This document shows positions 53,813 through 61,618 of a DNA stretch of 64,000 nucleotides, in pieces. The translations under genes were made by a program, and so were the position numbers. Numbering within the stretch: position 1 is the first letter of the stretch; each line of letters opens with the position of its first letter. Origin of the DNA: Gaetbulibacter sp. S0825 (GTDB lineage: Bacteria; Bacteroidota; Bacteroidia; Flavobacteriales; Flavobacteriaceae); the NCBI RefSeq assembly GCF_011777505.1, contig NZ_JAATJT010000002.1:248001-312000 (forward strand), in the 5' to 3' direction. A model generated the notes under the pieces. It did not search any database. It saw only the letters and a program-made list of their open reading frames with translations, and had not been told where the DNA came from.

Positions 53813-53889
53813 GTGGTTGTAGCTCAGTTGGTTAGAGCATTGGTTTGTGGTACCAAGGGTCGCGGGTTCGAATCCCGTCTTCCACCCCA
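53813..53889 (+). tRNA. tRNA-His (GTG anticodon) with encoded CCA
   Basis: Cloverleaf with D arm GCTC / GAGC, anticodon stem TTGGT / ACCAA and loop TTGTGGT (anticodon GTG), and T arm GCGGG / CCCGT with loop TTCGAAT. Residue 73 is C and a genomic G precedes G1 (53812), as needed for the G-1:C73 pair of tRNA-His. The CCA is encoded (53887-53889). The acceptor stem shows two internal T-T oppositions (positions 5-68 and 6-67), which is unusual. Confidence 0.9.
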
Positions 53890-53916
53890 AGACGATTAGC
53901 AAAGCTAATGTCTTGG
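53887..53916 (+). other. Strong hairpin starting in the CCA of tRNA-His
   Basis: CCAAGAC-G-ATTAGC (53887-53900), loop AAA, GCTAATGTCTTGG (53904-53916): 13 pairs with one bulged G. The stem uses the encoded CCA end of the tRNA, so the 3' end of the precursor would be base-paired until processed. No T tract follows, so this is not itself a terminator. Confidence 0.7.
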
Positions 53917-53948
53917 TGCAGATCGTAGGGTCTGTACCATAAAAATAT

Positions 53949-53978
53949 AAGCCTTTCATTTATATGAGAGGCTTTTTT
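53949..53978 (+). terminator. Terminator of the tRNA-His transcript
   Basis: AAGCCTTTCAT / ATGAGAGGCTT stem (one T-G pair), short loop, T6 tract. It ends 14 bases before the GIY-YIG ATG. Confidence 0.8.
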
Positions 53979-53992
53979 ATTATATTAATAAT

Positions 53993-54445
53993 ATGTTTTT
54001 TACTTATATATTATACTCTGTAACATTAGATAAATATTATAAGGGTCATACAAATAATGTTTACAATAGACTTAAGATACTTAATGCAGGAACAGTTTCG
54101 TCAACTTCAACAGGAGTTCCATGGCAACTTGTTTTAGTGATTGAAAAACCGACTAGAAAAGAAGCTGCAATTTTAGAAAGAAAACTAAAAAACCTTAATA
54201 AAGTACGTTTGTTAATGTTTATCCAGAAGTATAAACAGTTGCAGTCTCTCAGAAATGAGGGATTTTTTGTGAATATTATTTATTTGCTTACAAGTTTATG
54301 TAAGCAAGTTTTTCTTTCCAAATCAAAAAAATTGAGTTATTTATTAGCATTAAAATTTTTAACTACTAATGATTTAAAGTGGTTGTTATTTGAAAAGTTA
54401 AACTTTATTTTATTTGAGTATATTGAATTTACTGCTTTAATATAA
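53993..54445 (+). CDS. GIY-YIG nuclease-family protein with an atypical C-terminal extension
   Basis: 150 residues. Residues 1-80 are a GIY-YIG domain: TYILYS and YYKGHT stand for the two signature strands, with NVYNRLKILNAG, GVPWQLVLVIEKPTRKEAAILERKLKNLNKVRLL after it. These small stand-alone proteins are common in flavobacterial genomes, often near tRNA genes; their function is unclear. The typical protein ends near residue 85. Here the frame continues for 65 more residues of hydrophobic, unrecognised sequence, overlapping the convergent gene by 109 bp. The extension may be non-functional sequence following loss of the original stop or a frameshift. Confidence 0.7.
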   Translation: MFFTYILYSVTLDKYYKGHTNNVYNRLKILNAGTVSSTSTGVPWQLVLVIEKPTRKEAAILERKLKNLNKVRLLMFIQKYKQLQSLRNEGFFVNIIYLLTSLCKQVFLSKSKKLSYLLALKFLTTNDLKWLLFEKLNFILFEYIEFTALI

Positions 54446-54765
54446 ACTTTATAGATATCAGTTGATTCTTCTTTTTTATATGTAACAACCCAAAAAAACA
54501 GCCTTTCTCCAGGACCAAAAAAGCCAGGTAAAACAAAATTTATCCCATTATCAAAAGGATTCTGTTTCTTATCCTTACCTCTTGGGTTATTGATTTGGAT
54601 TATTTCAAAATTCTTAGTTGAAAATTCATTTCTTATAATTTGAGAGAGTCTTATTCTAACATTTTCCTTGTTTCCATTTGAATACCATTTCAATTCTTTA
54701 ATTGAAAGAAAAATTAAAAGAGATGTAAACAAGACTAATATTAAAATTATAATAATGTCTTCCAT
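54337..54765 (-). CDS. Small membrane-anchored protein of unknown function
   Basis: 142 residues: an N-terminal membrane helix (IIIILILVLFTSLLIFLSI) followed by a soluble part (NVRIRLSQIIRNEFSTKNFEIIQI, GINFVLPGFFGPGERLFFWVVTYK). No domain recognised. The coding pattern of the soluble part looks genuine, and it overlaps only the dubious extension of the GIY-YIG gene. Confidence 0.55.
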   Translation of the reverse strand: MEDIIIILILVLFTSLLIFLSIKELKWYSNGNKENVRIRLSQIIRNEFSTKNFEIIQINNPRGKDKKQNPFDNGINFVLPGFFGPGERLFFWVVTYKKEESTDIYKVYIKAVNSIYSNKIKFNFSNNNHFKSLVVKNFNANK

Positions 54766-54854
54766 TGAGATAAAACGAATTTGTAAAAGGACTAAGTATT
54801 AACTATAACTGATTTTTCACTTTAATTTACTAATATAATATTTTATTGAACTAT

Positions 54855-54883
54855 AAAAAAAGCCTCCCAAATGGAAGGCTTTA
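54855..54883 (-). terminator. Intrinsic terminator of the 54909-56462 peptidase gene
   Basis: On the minus strand AAAGCCTTCCA / TGGGAGGCTTT with loop and one mismatch, followed by TTTT. It lies 25 bp after the stop. Confidence 0.8.
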
Positions 54884-54908
54884 TATTATATAACTAATTA
54901 AGTTGTTT

Positions 54909-56462
54909 TTACTCCTCAGTAGCTTTATCAACTACAATACGTTCTGCACGATTTGCTAATTCCCATGCTGTATGGAAAACAAGACGAGATCTGTTTTCTA
55001 ACAAGTCATAATTAATTTTGTCTGGAGTATCAGTATGTCTATGATAGTCATCGTGTGTTCCGTTAAAATAAAATATGATTGGAATGTTATTTTTTGCAAA
55101 GTTGTAATGATCTGAACGATAGTAAAAACGATTAGGATCGTTTTCGTCGTTATACGTATAATCTAACTCAATGTTTGTAAACGTTTTGTTTACTTCTTCA
55201 GAGATTTCATGTAATTCAGTACTTAATTTATCAGCACCAATTAAGTAAATATAGTTTCTGTCTCCTTCACGTTTAGGGTCAATACGACCAACCATATCAA
55301 TATTTAAGTTAGCGACTGTATTTGCTAGAGGTTTTAATGGCTCATAATCGGTATAATATCTAGAACCTAATAATCCTTTCTCTTCACCAGTTACGTGTAA
55401 AAAGATAACTGAACGTTTTGGTCCATGACCTTTATCAGCAGCTGTTTTAAAAGCTTCTGCAACTTCTAATAATGATACTGTTCCAGAACCATCATCATCT
55501 GCACCATTAAAAATCTCACCTTTAGCATTAACACCAACGTGATCTAAATGCGCAGAAATAACAATATACTCATCTGGCTTTTCAGAACCTGTAATCATTG
55601 CAGCTACATTTTCAGATGGCATAGACTCAGTAATACTTTCATAGCTCATATCTAACTTAGTAGCGACTGTTGCAGTTTCTGTAGATTCGTTAATGTTGCC
55701 TACTAACGCTTTACCCATTTTTTCGCTAATTAAGAAATCGTAAATTTCTGGGTCATCACCTTCTTTTGCTGGTAATGATAAGCGTTTGCTTCCACCAGTT
55801 GCTTCACGCTCTTTAAAGAATGTTGCGTAGCGATTAAATAACTCGCTATCCATGAAAAACAACGCTTTTGCACCATTGTCTTTTGCAGCAGTTCTTTTAG
55901 AAGAAAGAGCTTGACGACCATTAGACCATTTAGACGCTTCTTTCCCACCGCTAAGAATATTATTTCCAGCTTTATCTTTAGGCTCGCCACCTTTTACAAC
56001 TACTACTTTACCTTTAACATCAAGATTAGTGTAATCACTATATTTTTCATCATCAATTCCATAACCAGCATAAACTACTTCTGAAACAGATACTGTTCCA
56101 GTTGCAGCAGCAGTTTGCGATATGAAGTCATCATAATAATTAAATGACTCTCCATTTACCGAAATACTTACTTTTGGTGTTTTAACAATGTTTAAAGGTA
56201 CTGTTTGAAAATAGTTTCCTTCGATAACCGATGGAATACCCATAGTTTCGTACTCTTTTTTAAGATACTCAACTGCTTTCTTTTGTCCAGGCGCTCCAGT
56301 ATCACGACCTTCGAACTCATCAGAAGCATAAATGTATAAATGGTCTTTTAACTCATCTTCTGTAATAGTTTCTCCATAAGCAACAACATCTTCTTGAGTT
56401 GCTTCTTTTTTACAAGAAAATACTACTAACATTGCGCTTAATAGTAATAGTGTTTTTTTCAT
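54909..56462 (-). CDS. M28-family metallopeptidase lipoprotein with PA-type insert
   Basis: 517 residues with lipobox LVVFSC (Cys17). The N-terminal part (DELKDHLYIYASDEFEGRDTGAPGQKKAVEYLKKEY) is followed by an insert of about 150 residues of the protease-associated type (VVYAGYGIDDEKYSDYTNLDVKGKVVVVKGG) and the M28 zinc core: HLDHVG, GADDDGSGTVSLLE, TGEEKGLLGSR, NIDMVGRID, and THDDYHRHTDTPDKI with the last His ligand. All metal ligands are present, so it is probably an active aminopeptidase on the outside of the inner membrane or on the outer membrane. Closely related to the next gene upstream. Confidence 0.92.
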   Translation of the reverse strand: MKKTLLLLSAMLVVFSCKKEATQEDVVAYGETITEDELKDHLYIYASDEFEGRDTGAPGQKKAVEYLKKEYETMGIPSVIEGNYFQTVPLNIVKTPKVSISVNGESFNYYDDFISQTAAATGTVSVSEVVYAGYGIDDEKYSDYTNLDVKGKVVVVKGGEPKDKAGNNILSGGKEASKWSNGRQALSSKRTAAKDNGAKALFFMDSELFNRYATFFKEREATGGSKRLSLPAKEGDDPEIYDFLISEKMGKALVGNINESTETATVATKLDMSYESITESMPSENVAAMITGSEKPDEYIVISAHLDHVGVNAKGEIFNGADDDGSGTVSLLEVAEAFKTAADKGHGPKRSVIFLHVTGEEKGLLGSRYYTDYEPLKPLANTVANLNIDMVGRIDPKREGDRNYIYLIGADKLSTELHEISEEVNKTFTNIELDYTYNDENDPNRFYYRSDHYNFAKNNIPIIFYFNGTHDDYHRHTDTPDKINYDLLENRSRLVFHTAWELANRAERIVVDKATEE

Positions 56463-56557
56463 TTTATTGGTTGTTATATTTAAGTGTTGTGCGATATTAC
56501 GAAAAAAGTGCGACTATAATACGCTGAACAGCCTGTCTTTTAACACTTTTTAACACA

Positions 56558-57592
56558 TTATTTATCAACAATTATGCGATTTTCCTGATTGGCAAGTTGC
56601 CATGCGGTTGCAAAAATTAGTTTGGTACGTTTTTCTAGGATGTCATATTCAATTTTATCGGCTGTATCTGTAACCTGATGGTAGTCTTCATGTTCACCAT
56701 TAAAATAGAAAATTACTGGAATATTATGTTTTGCAAAGTTGTAATGATCCGACCTGTAATAATACCTATTATGTTCATTTTCCTCGTTGTACTTATAATT
56801 AAGACTAAGGTTTGTGAACTCGTTATTTACAGCTTCAGAGATATAGTGTAATTCGGTGCTTAATCTATCTGCTCCAATAATATAGATGTATTCTGGATTT
56901 TTTTCGTGATTCCTATCTACACGACCAATCATGTCTATATTTAAATTTGCAACGGTATTTTCTAATGGAAATGCTGGATTTTCAGTATAAAATCTAGAAC
57001 CTTGAAGTCCATCTTCCTCTGCTGTAAGATGCAAAAAAAGGATACTGCGTTTTGGACCATGTCCATTATCTTGAGCTTCTTTAAAAGCTTCAGCCATTTC
57101 CAAAAGCGCAACTGTACCTGAGCCATCATCGTCAGCTCCATTGTAAATATTTCCGTCTTTATCAATTCCTTCATGGTCATGATGAGCCGAAACTACTATA
57201 ACTTCTTCTGGTTTTTCTTTTCCTTTTATGAAAGCCAAAACGTTTTCGGAATCATTAAAATCTTCTCCTAGATAGGCTTTTGGTATGTTTTGAAAATAAC
57301 TTGAGTCTGGATATGGTGACGGGATATTCTGTGACTTGTAATAATCACTTATAAACTTTGTTCCTTTTTTTTGTCCTGGGCTTCCAGCCTTTCTACCTTG
57401 AAGTTCATCAGAAGCAAAAAAATACAAATGCTCTTTTAACTCATTGGAAGTAATGGTTTGAGCGTAGGTTTTTATTTGATCTGGTTGAGAAATTTCAATA
57501 TTATCGGCAATGGCTTGCATTTTTTCTTTGTGGCTTAAAGAAGCACAGGATCCAACAAGTGCAAATGCCGAAGCGTATATTAAAACTTTCAT
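56558..57592 (-). CDS. M28-family metallopeptidase lipoprotein without the insert
   Basis: 344 residues with lipobox ALVGSC (Cys16). It matches the 54909-56462 protein from ITSNELKEHLYFFASDELQGRKAGSPGQKKGTKFISDYY onward and shares the zinc motifs HHDHEG, GADDDGSGTVALLE, TAEEDGLQGSR, NIDMIGRVD and EHEDYHQVTDTADKI, but lacks the 150-residue PA-type insert. The first metal ligand motif is HHDH in place of HLDH. 95 bp separates the two genes. They are likely products of a duplication followed by insert loss or gain. Confidence 0.92.
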   Translation of the reverse strand: MKVLIYASAFALVGSCASLSHKEKMQAIADNIEISQPDQIKTYAQTITSNELKEHLYFFASDELQGRKAGSPGQKKGTKFISDYYKSQNIPSPYPDSSYFQNIPKAYLGEDFNDSENVLAFIKGKEKPEEVIVVSAHHDHEGIDKDGNIYNGADDDGSGTVALLEMAEAFKEAQDNGHGPKRSILFLHLTAEEDGLQGSRFYTENPAFPLENTVANLNIDMIGRVDRNHEKNPEYIYIIGADRLSTELHYISEAVNNEFTNLSLNYKYNEENEHNRYYYRSDHYNFAKHNIPVIFYFNGEHEDYHQVTDTADKIEYDILEKRTKLIFATAWQLANQENRIIVDK

Positions 57593-57731
57593 TTATAACC
57601 TTTTGTTTATTGCTAATTACCATGTGTAATTCGTAATTGAATCGTTATAAAGTATGAAATAGCGATTCTTGTAAATTAGGAATTTGATGAATTAAGCAAT
57701 TAATTATTAAGCAAATAAAGTGAAAATATAC

Positions 57732-58061
57732 TTAATTTTCAATATCTAAATCTTCTAATTCTTCTAGAGCATCTTCTTGAGATTGTTTTTCCTTTTCGAT
57801 GGTTTCGATATCATTCTCAACAACATTGTCTTCAATTACTGTTCTGTATATAGACAATACTAGTGCGATAATTGTTATAAGGAAAACAACTTTAACAAGT
57901 TTGGTGTTCACACCGTCTTTTTGTGCCATTTTAAAGGCTATAAAGCCTAAGATAAATGCTATGACAATTGGTATTAAAGCAATAGCGCCAAAAGGCAAAA
58001 TTGATAAAACTAACCCTAAACTTGCTGCTATTATTGCTAATGTGGTAATTAATATTCTCAT
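57732..58061 (-). CDS. Small membrane protein with acidic tail
   Basis: 109 residues with three hydrophobic helices (TTLAIIAASLGLVLSILPF, IALIPIVIAFILGFIAFKM, VKVVFLITIIALVLSIY) and an acidic C-terminus (ENDIETIEKEKQSQEDALEE). It is three bases downstream of the DUF3108 gene and co-transcribed with it. No known domain. Confidence 0.7.
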   Translation of the reverse strand: MRILITTLAIIAASLGLVLSILPFGAIALIPIVIAFILGFIAFKMAQKDGVNTKLVKVVFLITIIALVLSIYRTVIEDNVVENDIETIEKEKQSQEDALEELEDLDIEN

Positions 58062-58064
58062 ATC

Positions 58065-58841
58065 TTAATTTTTTAAACCGGTTGCACTTTGGATTCTTAA
58101 TTCACCATTACCTACAGGTACTTTAAATTTGGCATATACTGGTATTTTATTACTATCTGCAGTTAACCAAAGTAAATTATCCTTGTTACCTTTTAGTAGA
58201 TTGTTGTTCATTGTAATGGCTAATTTATAGCATTCTTTTCTACCAATATTTGTGTTAATGGTTTCTTTTGCAAGTAAGGTAAGAGTTATTTTAAACTCTT
58301 CATTATCCATTAGTACAGTAAAAGTATCTGAGTTTCCAATACTTGCTTTGTGGATATCCAAATTTCTAATATGGTATAGTGTTGCAATTATATCTTTTGT
58401 GTTTGAAGATATGTTAAGATTTTTTTTCTCATCCCAAAAGGTGCCATCGCCACGTCTTTTACGCTTTAAACTTTTTACCGTATTGGAGCCATGATTATAA
58501 TTGTATTGCATGAATTTGTAATAACCACCTTCGCTAATATCTCTTTTGTATAAATATGGTTTCAAAGAGCTTGGGTGCACATAACTCTCATATAAATCAT
58601 TAATCTTAAAGAAGGTATCCCATTTGGTGTAGGTTCTTGCTTTGCCCTTTAAATGTAACAAAGTACTTTTAGAAGTTTTTACTTCACTGGTTTCCATAGT
58701 TACTTGTGCAAGATCGGTTAATAAGCCAGACATATTATAAGATGCTGTGAATACAAGTTTCTCATTGAAGCCTATGGCAGTATTTTGACCATATAAAAAA
58801 CAGGATGCAAGACATATAATTGAAAAAACAAATGATTTCAT
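58065..58841 (-). CDS. Exported DUF3108 protein
   Basis: 258 residues from the ATG at 58841, which gives a clean Sec signal (MKSFVFSIICLASCFLYGQ). A longer frame to 58898 adds 19 residues that precede this signal and is not likely. The body is a beta-barrel-like DUF3108 region (EKLVFTASYNMSGLLTDLAQV, YVHPSSLKPYLYKRDISEGGYYKFMQYNY, DNLLWLTADSNKIPVYAKFKVPVGNGELRI). Periplasmic, function unknown. Confidence 0.85.
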   Translation of the reverse strand: MKSFVFSIICLASCFLYGQNTAIGFNEKLVFTASYNMSGLLTDLAQVTMETSEVKTSKSTLLHLKGKARTYTKWDTFFKINDLYESYVHPSSLKPYLYKRDISEGGYYKFMQYNYNHGSNTVKSLKRKRRGDGTFWDEKKNLNISSNTKDIIATLYHIRNLDIHKASIGNSDTFTVLMDNEEFKITLTLLAKETINTNIGRKECYKLAITMNNNLLKGNKDNLLWLTADSNKIPVYAKFKVPVGNGELRIQSATGLKN

Positions 58842-59013
58842 AAAAAATGGTTTGTAGTTAATAACGCAAATATTATCATTTATTATACCAAAATACAATG
58901 CTTACGCTAAAGATTATAATTAAATAGGATTTTACGAAGTTAATTAACTGACATTTATCATAGTTTTTGGTTTTAGTCTATGATATTTTTATCCTGTTAA
59001 AAAATATAAAGCA

Positions 59014-59856
59014 TTGAAATTAATTTTATTACCTACAGATTTTTCAAAGAATTCCATTAATGCAATTAATTACGCAGTGGAGTTGTTTAAAAATGAGGCA
59101 TGCGAATTTTATGTAATAAATATCCAAAAGGCATCGTCGTTTGTATCTGATGACTTAATGACAATGACTTCTTCGGCTACCGTTTATCATACATTAATTG
59201 ATGTTGCTAAAAAATCAATTAAGAATGTAATAAAAGACCTAAAAGAAACTTATAATAATGACCTACATAAATTTTATTCGATAGTAGATTACGACAATTT
59301 TGTAGATGGTATCAATCAAGCTTGTGATACAAGAGGTATAGATTTAATAATTATGGGAACTAAAGGTGCTTCAGGTGCTGAGAAGGTTCTCTTTGGTAGT
59401 AATACGGCAAGAGTTATGCAACGCTGTAGTACTCCAGTATTAGCAATTCCAGATGGATGCAAATTTAAAGGGTTAGATAAGATAGCTTTTACTTCAAACT
59501 TTTCAATTCGATACATTAGTGAAGATCTAAAATCACTATTTGATATTTCTAAGCTTTACAACTCCAGCATAGATATTTTGCACGTAACTGAAGATGAGTT
59601 AACATCTAACCAAATGGATAATAGAGCTTATTTAGATAGATATTTTAGCAATTTAAATCATGAGTTTGTAAACCTTCAGGAGTCAGATGTTTTTAAAGCC
59701 ATACAAGATTACATAAAAGATTATGATATAAAAATATTGGCAATGACAAGTCGACAACATTCTTTTTTAGAACGACTTTTTAATAGACATTTGGTTGAAG
59801 CTTTTGCCTTTAATATAGATATTCCATTTTTGGTTATGGAAAATTCTAATCAATAA
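59014..59856 (+). CDS. Universal stress protein with two Usp domains
   Basis: 280 residues. The first domain (KLILLPTDFSKNSINAINYAVEL) has the ATP-binding motif GTKGASGAEKVLFGSNTARVM. The second (about 150-280) is more diverged and lacks a clear motif. The start is TTG at 59014, matching the normal start of the family; no upstream ATG is in frame. It lies upstream of the sulfide-oxidation genes with a 158-bp gap that contains a strong dyad, so co-regulation is possible but not shown. Confidence 0.88.
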   Translation: MKLILLPTDFSKNSINAINYAVELFKNEACEFYVINIQKASSFVSDDLMTMTSSATVYHTLIDVAKKSIKNVIKDLKETYNNDLHKFYSIVDYDNFVDGINQACDTRGIDLIIMGTKGASGAEKVLFGSNTARVMQRCSTPVLAIPDGCKFKGLDKIAFTSNFSIRYISEDLKSLFDISKLYNSSIDILHVTEDELTSNQMDNRAYLDRYFSNLNHEFVNLQESDVFKAIQDYIKDYDIKILAMTSRQHSFLERLFNRHLVEAFAFNIDIPFLVMENSNQ

Positions 59857-59886
59857 AAACATTATAGTTAATGCATTTTCGAGAGC

Positions 59887-59926
59887 GGAAACCTCTTAAG
59901 TAACATGGGTTACATAAGGGGTTTCC
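59887..59926 (+). promoter_or_regulatory. Long inverted repeat upstream of the sulfide-oxidation genes
   Basis: Arms GGAAACCTCTTAAGTAAC and GTTACATAAGGGGTTTCC (18 bp each, one T-G and one A-A) with a 4-bp loop. The core GTAAC-ATGG-GTTAC is a perfect dyad of the type bound by dimeric regulators, for example Crp/Fnr-like proteins. It may also be an RNA hairpin ending the Usp transcript (a weak T5 follows at some distance). It is 89 bp upstream of the next ATG. Confidence 0.6.
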
Positions 59927-60014
59927 ATGATTTTTGTCATATTTTTTATAGCTCCTAAAATGTACTTTTACAACATAATTAAGCAACATAAATGCTTGTT
60001 AATAAATAATTAAG

Positions 60015-61262
60015 ATGAAAAATTTACTAATACTAGGTGCAGGAACTTCAGGAACTATGATGGCAAACCATTTGATTTCTAAATTACCAAAAAAGGAATG
60101 GAGTATTACTGTTATAGACCAATTTAAAACACATTATTATCAACCTGGGTTTTTATTTCTTCCATTTGATATTTATACAACAAAACAAGTCAAAAAGAAA
60201 GGAGAAAAATTTATACCAAAGGGAGCAAACTATATTCAAAAGAAAATTGAATTAATTCAACCTGATGAAAATAAAGTAATCCTTGAAGGAGGAAGAGTAT
60301 TGGATTATGACATTTTAATCGTTGCTACTGGTACAAAAATAGCTCCTGGCGAAATTGAAGGAATGGATGGCCCAATGTGGTATAAAAACATATTTGACTT
60401 TTACACATACGAAGGTGCAAAAGCATTACGTAATAAACTTCGCGAATGGGAAGGTGGTAAGCTAGTTGTACATATTACGGAAATGCCTATTAAATGTCCT
60501 GTGGCGCCTTTGGAATTTGCTTTTTTGGCCGATTCTTACTTTAAAAACAAAGGAATGCGTGATAAGGTGGATATTACATACGTTACGCCTTTAGGTGGTG
60601 CGTTTACGAAGCCTAAAGCTACTGAGGCATTACACCACTTATTAGAAGAAAAAGGAATAAAAGAGGTAACAGATTTTAATATAGAGCGTGTAGATTATGA
60701 GAACAACAAAATTATTGACTATGCCGAAACCGAAGTTGAATATGATTTATTGGTTACTGTCCCAACGAATATGGGAGATGAGTTAATGGAACGCTCTGGA
60801 ATGGGAGACGATTTAAACTATATTCCAACCGATAAAGCTACGTTGCAGACTAAAGATCATGAAAATATTTTCGCCATTGGAGATGCAACCAATTTACCAG
60901 CATCTAAAGCAGGATCTGTAGCACATTTTGAAGCTGAGATATTAACCGAAAACATTTTGAGATACATAAAAGGAGAACCTTTAAAAGCTGAGTTCGATGG
61001 TCACGCCAATTGTTTTATTGAAACAGGTAATGGTAAAGCATTGTTAATTGACTTTAACTATACACACGAACCTGTTGAAGGAACATTTCCATTACCTGGA
61101 ATAGGTCCTTTAAAACTATTAAAGGAAAGTAGAACAAACCACATGGGGAAAATGGCATTTAGATGGATTTATTGGAATATGTTAATAAAAGGAAGGCATA
61201 TACCATTTGTATCAACCAATATGACCGAAAAAGGAAAACATTTTGAAACAGTAGAAAAATAA
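60015..61262 (+). CDS. sqr: Sulfide:quinone oxidoreductase-family flavoprotein
   Basis: 415 residues. FAD-binding GAGTSGTMMANHL (residues 8-20) and the second nucleotide site near FAIGDATNLPASKAG (286-300). The protein has exactly two cysteines, Cys161 (MPIKCPVAPLEF) and Cys333 (HANCFIETG), which match the redox pair of SQR; the third Cys found in some types is absent. SQR oxidises sulfide to sulfane sulfur and passes electrons to quinone at the membrane surface. It is followed by DsrC/TusE-like and DsrE2 genes, which fits a carrier chain for the sulfur it makes. Confidence 0.9.
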   Translation: MKNLLILGAGTSGTMMANHLISKLPKKEWSITVIDQFKTHYYQPGFLFLPFDIYTTKQVKKKGEKFIPKGANYIQKKIELIQPDENKVILEGGRVLDYDILIVATGTKIAPGEIEGMDGPMWYKNIFDFYTYEGAKALRNKLREWEGGKLVVHITEMPIKCPVAPLEFAFLADSYFKNKGMRDKVDITYVTPLGGAFTKPKATEALHHLLEEKGIKEVTDFNIERVDYENNKIIDYAETEVEYDLLVTVPTNMGDELMERSGMGDDLNYIPTDKATLQTKDHENIFAIGDATNLPASKAGSVAHFEAEILTENILRYIKGEPLKAEFDGHANCFIETGNGKALLIDFNYTHEPVEGTFPLPGIGPLKLLKESRTNHMGKMAFRWIYWNMLIKGRHIPFVSTNMTEKGKHFETVEK

Positions 61263-61282
61263 TAACATTAAAACAAAAGATC

Positions 61283-61597
61283 ATGATTAAAACATTTTGT
61301 AAAACACAGGTAGAAGTAAAAGTTTCCGAAGATGGATATCTAGAAGATATGTCGCAATGGAACGAAGAAATTGCACATGAAATCGCAGGTGAATTAGGTA
61401 TTGAATTAACTGATAAGCATTTTGAAGTTATTAACTATTTACGCGAAAAAACAGAAGCAAAAGAGGCTTTAACTATTAGAAAAGTTGGGAAATCAGGTAT
61501 TGTTAGTATTAAAGAATTATATCAATTGTTTCCAAAGGGGCCATTAAAGTTCTCTTCAAAAATAGCAGGAATCCCTAAGCCAACAAGCTGTATTTAA
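61283..61597 (+). CDS. DsrC/TusE-family sulfur carrier-like protein
   Basis: 104 residues, normal family length, with the C-terminal arm KIAGIPKPTSCI. The penultimate Cys103 (CysA) is present. The second Cys of true DsrC, eleven residues earlier, is Ser92 here, so it resembles TusE-type members that pass sulfur via CysA alone. It starts 20 bases after sqr and 21 bases before dsrE2. No dsrAB or tusBCD-like set is present, so its partner is likely DsrE2 or the SQR product. Confidence 0.9.
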   Translation: MIKTFCKTQVEVKVSEDGYLEDMSQWNEEIAHEIAGELGIELTDKHFEVINYLREKTEAKEALTIRKVGKSGIVSIKELYQLFPKGPLKFSSKIAGIPKPTSCI

Positions 61598-61618
61598 TTA
61601 ATTATAAAGAATTTAAAG

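Noticed and set aside
53887-53916. Attachment site of an integrated element at the tRNA-His 3' end
   Set aside because: No second copy of the tRNA 3' end, no integrase and no mobility genes in the window.
53774-53959. 61-residue minus-strand frame over tRNA-His
   Set aside because: It is the antisense of the tRNA gene; the GFEPATLGTTN-type string is a well-known false protein from tRNA loci.
58842-58898. Upstream start for the DUF3108 gene
   Set aside because: The 19 extra residues precede a complete signal peptide that starts at the ATG at 58841.
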